Below, piece by piece: positions 55,439 to 63,759 of a stretch of 64,000 nt of DNA. Under the pieces are notes generated by a model. It did no database searches. It saw nothing but the letters and a program-made list of their open reading frames with translations, and was not told where the DNA came from. Origin of the DNA: Psychrobacter sp. NZS113 (GTDB lineage Bacteria; Pseudomonadota; Gammaproteobacteria; Pseudomonadales; Moraxellaceae); the NCBI RefSeq assembly GCF_015864825.1, contig NZ_JADYWL010000005.1, forward strand, positions 1 to 64,000, given 5' to 3'. The stretch's first letter is position 1, and every line of letters starts with the position of its first letter. Both the position numbers and the translations under genes were made by a program.

Positions 55439-55611
55439 TAGAGTGTGTCTTCATTTTAAAAACGGTGATAAAAATGAGATAAATTGCCGTCAAACAAGAA
55501 AATAGCGTAGATAATATCGGGATATTAACCAGCTATTTGACGATGTTTGGTAATATTTAGCCATTTCTAGCCCATTTAGATGACTATCAAGTGAATTGAA
55601 GACACGCCCTG
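55439..55611 (+). repeat. Family B repeat, divergent copy
   Basis: About 173 bp, with left end TAGAGTGTGTCTTCATTTT and right end GAATTGAAGACACGCCCT. It represents a second subtype shared with the degenerate copy at 3905 (CAGCTATTTGACGATGTTTG). Confidence 0.78.
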
Positions 55612-55670
55612 ACCTTTGTTAAGCAAAAACTTTAAACCATTTATACTGATAAAAAATACTGAGCATAATT

Positions 55671-56255
55671 ATGACAACGACTAATAGCAAAAACTCCACT
55701 GCAACATCAACGGGAACCAATACAATTACGCCATTGTTTGCTAAAGATTATAACGTCTATATTAACCATACTGATGCCGGCGGTATAGTCTACCATGCCA
55801 ATCATTTGGTGTTTTTTGAAAACTGCCGCCGTGATTGGTTTGGCCAACTTGGTTTAAATGGTTATTTCTTACAGACGGACAATGGTGATATACAGCATTT
55901 TGTCGTGAGTCAGGCAGACTTGCAATACAAACGAGCTATTCTCTTAGATGAAGTGATCAATGTGCGTGTAGACAAAGTCGAATTAAAACCTGCCAGTATG
56001 ATTTTCCATCAAAGCATCCATCGTCACATAGCAAATAGCGACGCTACTGGTAACATCAATACGAGCAACAGTGTATTGAGTAGCGCTAAAATCGTTATTG
56101 CCTGTGTACAAAACCAAGTTCAAGCAGAAGCTATATCTACTGATAAATCAGACGCTACCGCTGCGAGCAATGCGCCCATGCGTCCTATCCGTGTACCACA
56201 AAAATTACGTAGTGCTATCGAGCAAGCTATTAGCGAGCAAATGGGTAGTCAATAA
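55671..56255 (+). CDS. YbgC-type acyl-CoA thioesterase
   Basis: A 194-residue hotdog-fold thioesterase. The YbgC/4HBT motif is clear: Y-I-N-H-T-D-A-G-G-I-V-Y-H-A-N-H-L-V-F-F-E (about 30-50), with the catalytic Asp in H-T-D-A-G and conserved E-N-C-R-R. In many bacteria YbgC lies by tol-pal; here it does not. It has a Ser/Thr/Asn-rich N-terminal leader of about 20 residues and an insertion near 130-165 of low complexity. The ribosome site is weak (GAGC). The ABC gene fetA follows within 50 bases on the same strand. Confidence 0.85.
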   Translation: MTTTNSKNSTATSTGTNTITPLFAKDYNVYINHTDAGGIVYHANHLVFFENCRRDWFGQLGLNGYFLQTDNGDIQHFVVSQADLQYKRAILLDEVINVRVDKVELKPASMIFHQSIHRHIANSDATGNINTSNSVLSSAKIVIACVQNQVQAEAISTDKSDATAASNAPMRPIRVPQKLRSAIEQAISEQMGSQ

Positions 56256-56300
56256 TCCTAATAGATGAGCGTGCATCATAATAAGGGTGAGTTTGAAGTT

Positions 56301-57155
56301 ATGCTTACATTCAAAAATATTTGGGTACACAGCAGACGTACAGCGACCTCATTCTCTTCTGACAATGTATCTAACAATGCGTCTGATAATGTCACTAGCA
56401 ATGTCACTAGCGTTCAAACAAACCCCTTTATACCATTTAATATTTATCAAAAATGGTCTAAAAAACTAAGAAAAATAGTAAAGCCAGATCCTGGCTTACC
56501 CGCTCATGAGCGAGTATTGATAAATGGTGGGACTGGTACACTACTATCAGGACAAGTAACGGTACTGACAGGGTCTTCTGGTAGTGGGAAATCTGTGTTG
56601 TTACGGGTATTAGCAGGACTATTGCCAATGAGCAACGGTGACGTCTATCTCAATAATGAGGATGCATCAAACATCAATGCGCCTCAGAGTGTCCACGATA
56701 CATTGCCCACACGATGGCGCATGCAAGTTGCCCTACTCGCACAGCACCCGCAACTGCTAGAAGGCCGTGTCATTGATAACCTAAAAACGCCCTATCGCCT
56801 ACAAGCTCACCAGCATCGCAGTTTTGATATAGATTGGCATATCGCACAGCTCGAACACTTGCAACGGAACGCTGATTTTTTACAGCAAGATACCAATCAA
56901 TTATCAGGTGGTGAGCGCCAACTGGTCAATACCCTACGCCTTTTACAGTTAAATCCGCAGGTCTTATTACTAGATGAGCCTACAGCTGCTTTAGATATTG
57001 ACACTTCGGTACAGCTGGTACAGCTACTTATGAGATGGCTACAACTAGATACGCAGCGCACATTATTATGGGTCACTCATGATACGCAGGATATCATGCC
57101 ACTAGCCAATCATCATTGGCATATGCAAGCAGGCGTATTAACCGAAGTGTTTTAG
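56301..57155 (+). CDS. FetA-like ABC transporter ATP-binding protein
   Basis: An ABC ATPase of 284 residues. Walker A G-S-S-G-S-G-K-S, Q-loop region A-L-L-A-Q-H-P-Q, signature L-S-G-G-E-R-Q, Walker B V-L-L-L-D-E-P and the switch His W-V-T-H-D are present. The E. coli counterpart FetA/YbbL pairs with the FetB permease in iron export. ATG at 56301 has AAGGGTGAG upstream; the ATG at 56265 would add 12 residues. Between the first strand and Walker A is an unusual Ser/Asn/Val-rich insertion of about 50 residues. A family A repeat lies between this gene and the permease gene. Confidence 0.82.
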   Translation: MLTFKNIWVHSRRTATSFSSDNVSNNASDNVTSNVTSVQTNPFIPFNIYQKWSKKLRKIVKPDPGLPAHERVLINGGTGTLLSGQVTVLTGSSGSGKSVLLRVLAGLLPMSNGDVYLNNEDASNINAPQSVHDTLPTRWRMQVALLAQHPQLLEGRVIDNLKTPYRLQAHQHRSFDIDWHIAQLEHLQRNADFLQQDTNQLSGGERQLVNTLRLLQLNPQVLLLDEPTAALDIDTSVQLVQLLMRWLQLDTQRTLLWVTHDTQDIMPLANHHWHMQAGVLTEVF

Positions 57156-57236
57156 TACCGATATCTGATATCCAATCAACACCTCCCCTCATGTCATGTC
57201 TGAACTGACTGGCTCTACCTGATATTTATATTATAA

Positions 57237-57344
57237 TATAGTCGGTTCAATAGAATTTGGATACAAAAAAGCCGAGTGCAAGTGCTACAAGTAGTAGACT
57301 AAGCGAGACTGACACCGTATCCAATTTATAGAGGATTAACTATA
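57237..57344 (-). repeat. Family A (Correia-like) repeat between fetA and fetB
   Basis: 108 bp from TATAGTCGGTTCAATAGAAT to TATAGAGGATTAACTATA. It belongs to the subtype of the copies at 22601 and 32941 but in the opposite orientation. It ends 10 bases before the fetB ATG. Confidence 0.9.
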
Positions 57345-57354
57345 ATGAGCACTT

Positions 57355-58146
57355 ATGAGTAGTACGGATGATATGCAGATGGTTCTGAGTTACGGGGATG
57401 TCGCCCTAGCGAGTAGTCTAATTCTCATCGTACTCCTTATATCATGGCGACTGCGCCTGCATCTGACTAAGATACTATTAACTGCTGCTATTCGTACGGT
57501 GGTCCAGCTCAGTTTCATTGGTTTGATATTGGCATGGATCTTTGCACGTGAACAATGGTACGAAGTACTCCTAATTTTAACCATCATGACCTTAATTGCA
57601 GGCAGCGCTGCCAAAAACCGAGTTAAACGCAGCTACAAAGGTTTGCTCAACGATACGTTTATCGCAGTCAGCACTTCAGCAGTATTCGTTACGGCAATCG
57701 CCATCATCATTATTTTGAGGGTGCAGCCTTGGTACACACCGCAATTTATTATTCCTATACTAGGCTTAATACTGGGCAACTCGCTCACTGCCATCTCTTT
57801 GACCAGCAACCAGTTAATTGAATTTTTTCATGAGCAACGCGAGCGCATCGAGATGATGCTCAGCTTATCTGCGCGACCATTTGAAGCCGTACACGAGCCC
57901 ATACGTGCTGCGATCATCAACGGCATGACGCCAACGCTAAACTCAATGTTAGTCGTCGGTATTGTCAGTTTACCGGGGATGATGACAGGTCAAATCCTTG
58001 CTGGTGCCGATCCTACTCAAGCGGTTCGCTATCAGATTGTGACCATGTTTTTGATATGTGTGAGTAGCACGCTCGGCTGTACAATAAATGCACTGCTTAT
58101 CTATCGACGCTTTTTTAATAAGAAACATCAGTTTATCCTACCTTAA
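57355..58146 (+). CDS. FetB-like ABC transporter permease
   Basis: A 263-residue membrane protein of the FetB/YbbM family with about six helices. Recognisable family stretches are R-T-V-V-Q-L-S-F-I-G-L-I-L, I-P-I-L-G-L-I-L-G-N-S-L-T-A, and G-I-V-S-L-P-G-M-M-T-G-Q-I-L-A-G. In E. coli the pair is linked to iron homeostasis and peroxide resistance. No clear Shine-Dalgarno lies before the ATG at 57355, because the family A repeat ends 10 bases upstream, so translation may be affected by that insertion. The gene pair is otherwise colinear. Confidence 0.88.
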   Translation: MSSTDDMQMVLSYGDVALASSLILIVLLISWRLRLHLTKILLTAAIRTVVQLSFIGLILAWIFAREQWYEVLLILTIMTLIAGSAAKNRVKRSYKGLLNDTFIAVSTSAVFVTAIAIIIILRVQPWYTPQFIIPILGLILGNSLTAISLTSNQLIEFFHEQRERIEMMLSLSARPFEAVHEPIRAAIINGMTPTLNSMLVVGIVSLPGMMTGQILAGADPTQAVRYQIVTMFLICVSSTLGCTINALLIYRRFFNKKHQFILP

Positions 58147-58609
58147 ATACTGCGGTATTAATGTCCAGTTATAAAAATCACCTCATGTTTTAAACATACT
58201 TCTATATATTTAATATTAGTCATATATTTGATTTTAATTTATGTACTGATTAGTATTTCATTTTCATATTACTTCTAATAATACTCATGCTAATGTACTC
58301 ATTGGAGGTTCATTTGTTTTTTAAAATTTTAATGGTATAAAATATTTTTATTATTATGAAGATACCTATTTTTTCAATTTCCTTAATGATAAATTATACT
58401 TTCTAAAAATCATTCTATCGAACGATCTTCGTTTTTAAATGATATCTAGATCGCATTATATAACAACAAGATAAATCCATCAGTCAGTCAATCGATAAGA
58501 AATTATCACTCTCAACAGCAAACGATCACGTCAGCGCTGATGAGCATCATTGACACGGATACGACTGCCATATCACAACTTTAAATAGTAAACCTCAAGG
58601 ACGCTGACT
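58147..58609. promoter_or_regulatory. Upstream region of the first fadD
   Basis: 463 bp, very AT-rich. TTGACACGGATACGACT at 58550 is shared with the region before the second fadD (60823), about 60 bases upstream of each start, and may contain a -35 box (TTGACA). No ORF or repeat was recognised. Confidence 0.45.
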
Positions 58610-60307
58610 ATGACGCCGAATAAACCATGGCTTGCCCATTATCCTAATATTGTGCCTAAGACGATCAATCCCGATAGATATAACAGCATCATAGACCTAT
58701 ATGAAGAGTGCTTTGATCGTTTCCGTATGCACCCTATGAGCATCTGTATGGGCGTTACTCATACTTATGGTGACGTTGATAAAGCATCACTGGCAGTTGC
58801 AGCATGGTTACAAGCACAAAGCATCCCTAAAGGCAGCGTCGTTGCGTTAATGATGCCAAACGTTCCACAGTACCTACCTACGATGATTGGTATTTTGCGC
58901 GCAGGATATGTATGTACCCCTATTAACCCACTCTATACTGGTCGAGAATTGCGCCATCAGTTAAACGATTCGGGCGCGCAGATTATTTTTGTGGTTGATA
59001 ACTTTGCCCAAGCGCTTGAGCAAGTCATTGGTGAAACCAATATTAAGCGCATTGTCCTCTCAAGAATGGGCGATATGATGGGACTAAAAGGTATTTTGGT
59101 CAATACAGTTATCCGTCAGATCAAACGCCTCGTTCCTAAATATAAGCTGAACGACCCTAAGTACGAATTGACCAAATTTCCTGATGTGCTCAAAAAAGGT
59201 AAAGTTCTTCCGTTCCATAAACCAGCCATGCAATTAAGTCAAAAAGCCTTTTTGCAGTACACAGGTGGAACGACTGGACTGTCTAAAGGTGCTATCTTGT
59301 CGCAGCGTAATATCGTTGCTGCAGCCTTGCAGTCAGAAGCATGGACTCGGCCGATCACCTCAGAGATTAATGAGGTTTATATCAATATGGTTATGGCCCT
59401 GCCGCTATATCATATATTTGCGTTTATGCTGAGTATGTTAGGCATGCGTTCCGGCTACACCTTTATATTGGTACCCAATCCACGTGATATACCAGGCTTC
59501 GTCAAAACACTATCAAGGCAACCATTCCATATATTGCCAGCGGTTAATACTTTATATAAAGGTTTACTGGATAATCCAAACTTTAAAAACTTAAATTTTA
59601 GTTCACTACGTCTCTCTCAAGCGGGTGGTATGGCTGCGACTGAGCAAACAGCTGCACGCTGGCTTGAAGTGACTGGCTGCCCTATGGTTGAAGGTTGGGG
59701 TATGACTGAAGGAGTAGCTGCAGGTACGGCTAATATTGTGACGGATCACAAATTTAATGGCACTATTGGTTTGCCGCTCCCAAGCGTTGATATCATTGTG
59801 GTTGATGATGAAGGTAATCGTGTTGGTATGAATGAAGCGGGTGAAATGTGCATCAAAGGCCCCAATGTTACCTCTGGATACCTTAACAGAGACAGTAGTG
59901 ATGACTTCACCAGTGATGGTTATTTCCGTACTGGTGATATTGTCAGCATGGATGACAGAGGCTATATCACCCTACTTGATCGCAAAAAAGACATGGTTTT
60001 AGTCTCAGGTTTTAACGTCTTCCCGAATGAGATTGAATCTGTGATGCTGGATTGTAATGATATTGTTGATTGCGCAGTCATTGGTATCCCAGATGAACAT
60101 CAGGGCGAAGCGGTTAAGATTTATGTCGTCGCTGCGGACAACAATGTCACCAAAAGTGATATCAAAGAATTTGCTTTAGACAATATGACTGGCTACAAAT
60201 GTCCGCGTTATATCGAGTTCATTGACGAGCTACCAAAAAGCAATGTCGGCAAAGTCTTGCGTCAAAAACTGCGTGAAAAGCATCAGGCAGACAATCCACA
60301 ACGGTAA
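58610..60307 (+). CDS. fadD: Long-chain fatty acid-CoA ligase
   Basis: A 565-residue ANL-superfamily enzyme that activates fatty acids to acyl-CoA via acyl-AMP, for beta-oxidation and lipid synthesis; peripheral to the inner membrane. Motifs: AMP-binding Y-T-G-G-T-T-G-L-S-K-G (about 218-228), G-W-G-M-T-E near 365, Y-F-R-T-G-D-I near 444, the FACS D-R-K-K-D-M-V-L-V-S-G-F-N, and the catalytic Lys in K-S-N-V-G-K-V-L-R (near 550). AAGGA lies upstream. It is followed by a terminator and a second, very similar gene, so each is transcribed independently. Confidence 0.93.
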   Translation: MTPNKPWLAHYPNIVPKTINPDRYNSIIDLYEECFDRFRMHPMSICMGVTHTYGDVDKASLAVAAWLQAQSIPKGSVVALMMPNVPQYLPTMIGILRAGYVCTPINPLYTGRELRHQLNDSGAQIIFVVDNFAQALEQVIGETNIKRIVLSRMGDMMGLKGILVNTVIRQIKRLVPKYKLNDPKYELTKFPDVLKKGKVLPFHKPAMQLSQKAFLQYTGGTTGLSKGAILSQRNIVAAALQSEAWTRPITSEINEVYINMVMALPLYHIFAFMLSMLGMRSGYTFILVPNPRDIPGFVKTLSRQPFHILPAVNTLYKGLLDNPNFKNLNFSSLRLSQAGGMAATEQTAARWLEVTGCPMVEGWGMTEGVAAGTANIVTDHKFNGTIGLPLPSVDIIVVDDEGNRVGMNEAGEMCIKGPNVTSGYLNRDSSDDFTSDGYFRTGDIVSMDDRGYITLLDRKKDMVLVSGFNVFPNEIESVMLDCNDIVDCAVIGIPDEHQGEAVKIYVVAADNNVTKSDIKEFALDNMTGYKCPRYIEFIDELPKSNVGKVLRQKLREKHQADNPQR

Positions 60308-60326
60308 ATAAAGCATCAATAATATA

Positions 60327-60360
60327 GAAGCGTTCTATCTCAATATAGAGCGCTTTTTTT
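60327..60360 (+). terminator. Terminator after the first fadD
   Basis: AAGCGTTCTAT / ATAGAGCGCTT stem with one mismatch and a short loop, followed by TTTTTTT. Confidence 0.88.
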
Positions 60361-60887
60361 ATGAAAAGCCAATCATTTCTATAAACAAAATTTCAGAACT
60401 GTAACAATTTTATTAAAGTAATTATGCAGCTAACTGTATTACCAGAAAGATTATTGTTATAATAATTTAACATTTTTCTAGAAAAAAAGCCGTTTATCAT
60501 TATATATAACCGTTTATCCAAATATATGTTGCAACATATATTGTTGTTTTTATCAAATTTAATTATAAACTATCAAGTTCTTGTATTGCCATAACGAAAT
60601 CAATTGTAGTTATGTTACTGTATTGCTAAAACAAGTTACTTCATTTTTACAGTAATAAAGATAACAACCTGCCGTTTAATCTACTCCGATTCTACCCATT
60701 GTGGTTAAATCAATTTGTAGTTAAAAACTTTATATATGTAAAGGCCACCCTATTCTAGCAGTCTGTGAATCACTATGATGTCACTCGACAATTCATTGCT
60801 TTTTTAGCAATGATATATATTGTTGACACGGATGTGACTACTTTTCTATAGAACCTTAACTTATTTCAACACTTAAGGACTTTAAGT
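60361..60887 (+). promoter_or_regulatory. Upstream region of the second fadD with a 22-bp palindrome
   Basis: 527 bp, AT-rich. A perfect 22-bp palindrome (AATATATGTTG-CAACATATATT) lies at 60521-60542, preceded by two CCGTTTATC copies spaced 20 bases apart. TTGACACGGATGTGACT at 60823 repeats the element of the first fadD. No ORF was supported. Confidence 0.5.
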
Positions 60888-62588
60888 ATGACAGTAGATA
60901 AACCTTGGCTTGCTCAATACCCACAAAACGTACCCAAAACCATTAATCCTGATCAGTATACTAGCCTTATAGAGCTGTATGAGGAATGTTTTGAGCGTTT
61001 CCGTATGCATCCAATGACTATTTGTATGGGCGTTACTCATACCTATGGCGATGTCGATAAGGCATCACTGGCAGTTGCGGCATGGTTACAAGCACAAGGC
61101 ATTCCAAAAGGTAGTGTGGTGGCAATGATGATGCCAAACGTTCCACAGTACCTGCCTACGATGATTGGTATTTTGCGTGCAGGATATGTATGTACCCCTA
61201 TTAATCCACTTTATACTGGTAGAGAACTGCGCCATCAATTAAATGATTCGGGCGCTCAGGTCATTTTTGTGGTGGATAACTTTGCCCAAGCACTTGAGCA
61301 AGTCATCGAAGAGACCAATATCAAGCGCATCGTCCTCTCAAAAATGGGTGATATGATGGGGCTAAAAGGCATCTTGGTCAATACAGTTATCCGTCAGGTC
61401 AAACGCCTCGTTCCTAAATATAATCTTAATGATCCTAAGTACCATGTTACTAAGTTTCCTGAAGTGCTCAAAAAAGGTAAGCATTTACCTGTTCAGTCAC
61501 CAAAAGCCACCATGGAACAAAAAGCCATTCTGCAATATACGGGCGGAACAACGGGGCTATCTAAAGGTGCTGTCTTAACTCAGCGCAACGTCGTTGCTGC
61601 TGCTATGCAGTCAGAAGCATGGTACCGTCCTGTCACCTCAAATATTAATGAGGTTTATATCAATATGGTTATGGCGCTGCCGCTATATCATATATTTGCG
61701 TTTATGCTGAGTCTGCTCGGTATGCGCTCGGGCTACACCTTTATATTGATACCCAATCCGCGCGATATGCCAGGGTTTATCAAAACATTATCAAAGCAAC
61801 CGTTCCATATTTTCCCAGCGGTTAATACTTTGTTCAAGGGTTTGCTCGATCAGCCAAACTTTAAGGATTTGAACTTTAGCTCATTACGTATCACTCAAGC
61901 AGGTGGCATGGCAGCAACTGAGCAAACAGCATCACGCTGGCTTGAAGTCACTGGCTGCCCTATGGTTGAAGGTTGGGGTATGACTGAAGGAGTAGCTGCA
62001 GGTACTGCCAACGTCATCACTGACCGTAAATTCAACGGTACTATTGGCATACCAGTTCCTAGTGTTGATGTCATCGTGGTCGATGAGAACGGCAAACGTA
62101 TGGGTCTAAATGAAGCGGGTGAAATGTGCATTAAAGGCCCTAACGTCACTTCAGGCTATTTCAACAAAGACAGTAGCAATGACTTTACCAGTGATGGTTA
62201 TTTCCGCACTGGCGATATTATTAGCATGGATGAAAAAGGCTATATCACCCTACTTGATCGTAAGAAAGACATGGTCTTAGTCTCAGGTTTCAACGTCTTC
62301 CCGAATGAAATTGAATCTGTCATGCTAGATTGTAAGGCTATTGTTGATTGCGCAGTCATTGGTATTCCTGATGCACATCAAGGCGAAGCAGTTAAAATTT
62401 ATGTCGTTCCTGCAGACAACAATGTCACCAAAAGTGATATTAAAGAATTTGCATTGGAAAACTTAACTGGATATAAGTGCCCACGTCATATTGAGTTTGT
62501 GAGTGAACTGCCAAAGAGTGCTGTTGGTAAAGTCCTGCGTCAAAAACTACGTGAAAAACATATATCAGACAACCCTCAAACCCTTTAA
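60888..62588 (+). CDS. fadD: Long-chain fatty acid-CoA ligase, second tandem copy
   Basis: A 566-residue paralogue of the preceding gene, aligning end to end without gaps of note and differing mainly by scattered conservative changes, for example L-P-V-Q-S-P-K near 200. All ANL motifs are retained (Y-T-G-G-T-T-G-L-S-K-G, W-G-M-T-E-G, F-R-T-G-D-I-I, K-S-A-V-G-K-V-L-R), so it should be active. Tandem fadD1/fadD2 with different chain-length or growth-phase roles are known in pseudomonads. AAGGA precedes the ATG. The two genes have separate promoters and terminators. Confidence 0.93.
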   Translation: MTVDKPWLAQYPQNVPKTINPDQYTSLIELYEECFERFRMHPMTICMGVTHTYGDVDKASLAVAAWLQAQGIPKGSVVAMMMPNVPQYLPTMIGILRAGYVCTPINPLYTGRELRHQLNDSGAQVIFVVDNFAQALEQVIEETNIKRIVLSKMGDMMGLKGILVNTVIRQVKRLVPKYNLNDPKYHVTKFPEVLKKGKHLPVQSPKATMEQKAILQYTGGTTGLSKGAVLTQRNVVAAAMQSEAWYRPVTSNINEVYINMVMALPLYHIFAFMLSLLGMRSGYTFILIPNPRDMPGFIKTLSKQPFHIFPAVNTLFKGLLDQPNFKDLNFSSLRITQAGGMAATEQTASRWLEVTGCPMVEGWGMTEGVAAGTANVITDRKFNGTIGIPVPSVDVIVVDENGKRMGLNEAGEMCIKGPNVTSGYFNKDSSNDFTSDGYFRTGDIISMDEKGYITLLDRKKDMVLVSGFNVFPNEIESVMLDCKAIVDCAVIGIPDAHQGEAVKIYVVPADNNVTKSDIKEFALENLTGYKCPRHIEFVSELPKSAVGKVLRQKLREKHISDNPQTL

Positions 62589-62616
62589 GTTTTAAGCGCT
62601 ATACACTTAAAAATAG

Positions 62617-62667
62617 AAAGAATAAAAAAAGCCCCTTACCTATTAGGTAAAGGGCTTTTTTTATTCT
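62617..62667. terminator. Bidirectional terminator between the second fadD and the SDR gene
   Basis: AATAAAAAAAGCCCCTTACC pairs with GGTAAAGGGCTTTTTTTATT with a single mismatch. T-runs occur on both strands. Confidence 0.93.
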
Positions 62668-62687
62668 GTGTAATGCGTTGATTATAG

Positions 62688-63560
62688 TTATTTGTTTACT
62701 TTGTTAATTACCTGCAGTGGCATATGCTTCATTGCCTGTCCCACGATCGACCATGGCAAACTTGGTACACAAGCTTCATCAACACCAGCTTCAATTGCCG
62801 CAACGATTGCCTTGGTACCTGTATCGGAATCTACTTCGAACGGCAGTGGCTTCGCATTTTCATTGATTTCAGTACGAATATAGCCTGGGTAGATAGTAGA
62901 AACTTTAATAGGTAATTTAGTTAATAGCATATCAGCACGAATGCCTTCTGCTAAGTGCGCCAAGCCAGCTTTACTAGCGCCATAGGCTGTCAAATGCTTG
63001 GGCATTCCACGAATAGCTGACATGCTTGATATGACCACTAGATGACCACTACTCTGCGCCCGAAAAATATTCATGGCAGCTTCACATTGCGCCAATGCTG
63101 AGATAAAGTTAATCTCAACCGTGCGGCGGTTCGTCTCAAACCGACCTTTACCAATCCGGCGGCTTTCGCCAACACCTGCATTCACAACCACTTTGTCGAT
63201 ATGACCAAAATCAGTCGCGAATGCATCAAACACCTCAAAGATCGCATCGTAGTCACTGACATCTAAAGCTCGGTATTCAACACGGATATTCGGATACTCC
63301 GCTACTAGTTCTGACTGTAAACTCTCTAAGCGATCGATACGACGAGCACATATCGCAAGGTTGTAGCCAAGTTTAGCAAAGAGTTTGGCCATCCCCTCAC
63401 CCAAACCTGAACTCGCACCCGTAATGAGCACGGTTTTATCGCGTCCAACCTGCTGCTTATTTAATTTTCGTAAATAACGTGATGGCTGAATGGCACCGAC
63501 TATCTCATCTTTACGTTGTTTAGCGCTTTTGGTGACTAAATTTATCAATCTATTTTGCAT
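62688..63560 (-). CDS. Short-chain dehydrogenase/reductase
   Basis: A classical SDR of 290 residues. The NAD(P)-binding motif T-G-A-S-S-G-L-G starts near 46 and is followed by C-A-R-R-I-D-R, whose Arg pair favours NADP. N-A-G-V lies near 127; the catalytic Ser is in V-V-I-S-S-M-S-A and the Y-x-x-x-K motif is Y-G-A-S-K (about 198-202). An N-terminal leader of about 40 residues is Lys/Arg-rich. The substrate is unknown; its neighbourhood with fadD could suggest a lipid-related role, which is only inference. AAAAGGA precedes the ATG. Confidence 0.88.
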   Translation of the reverse strand: MQNRLINLVTKSAKQRKDEIVGAIQPSRYLRKLNKQQVGRDKTVLITGASSGLGEGMAKLFAKLGYNLAICARRIDRLESLQSELVAEYPNIRVEYRALDVSDYDAIFEVFDAFATDFGHIDKVVVNAGVGESRRIGKGRFETNRRTVEINFISALAQCEAAMNIFRAQSSGHLVVISSMSAIRGMPKHLTAYGASKAGLAHLAEGIRADMLLTKLPIKVSTIYPGYIRTEINENAKPLPFEVDSDTGTKAIVAAIEAGVDEACVPSLPWSIVGQAMKHMPLQVINKVNK

Positions 63561-63759
63561 GGACAGTCCTTTTCATATCGACATGAGATCAAAACAATAA
63601 TCTATCATATCGCAAATTTCTAGGTTGGTTTTGTCAGTGATCAAAATAAATTCATAGTATTCAACAATTATGATGGCTACTCTTAATCAAATAAAGTGCC
63701 GCTACCTATCTTAAGCAACCGCTTTACCTTGCTTTTAACTCTATTTACTGGTTGCTAGC

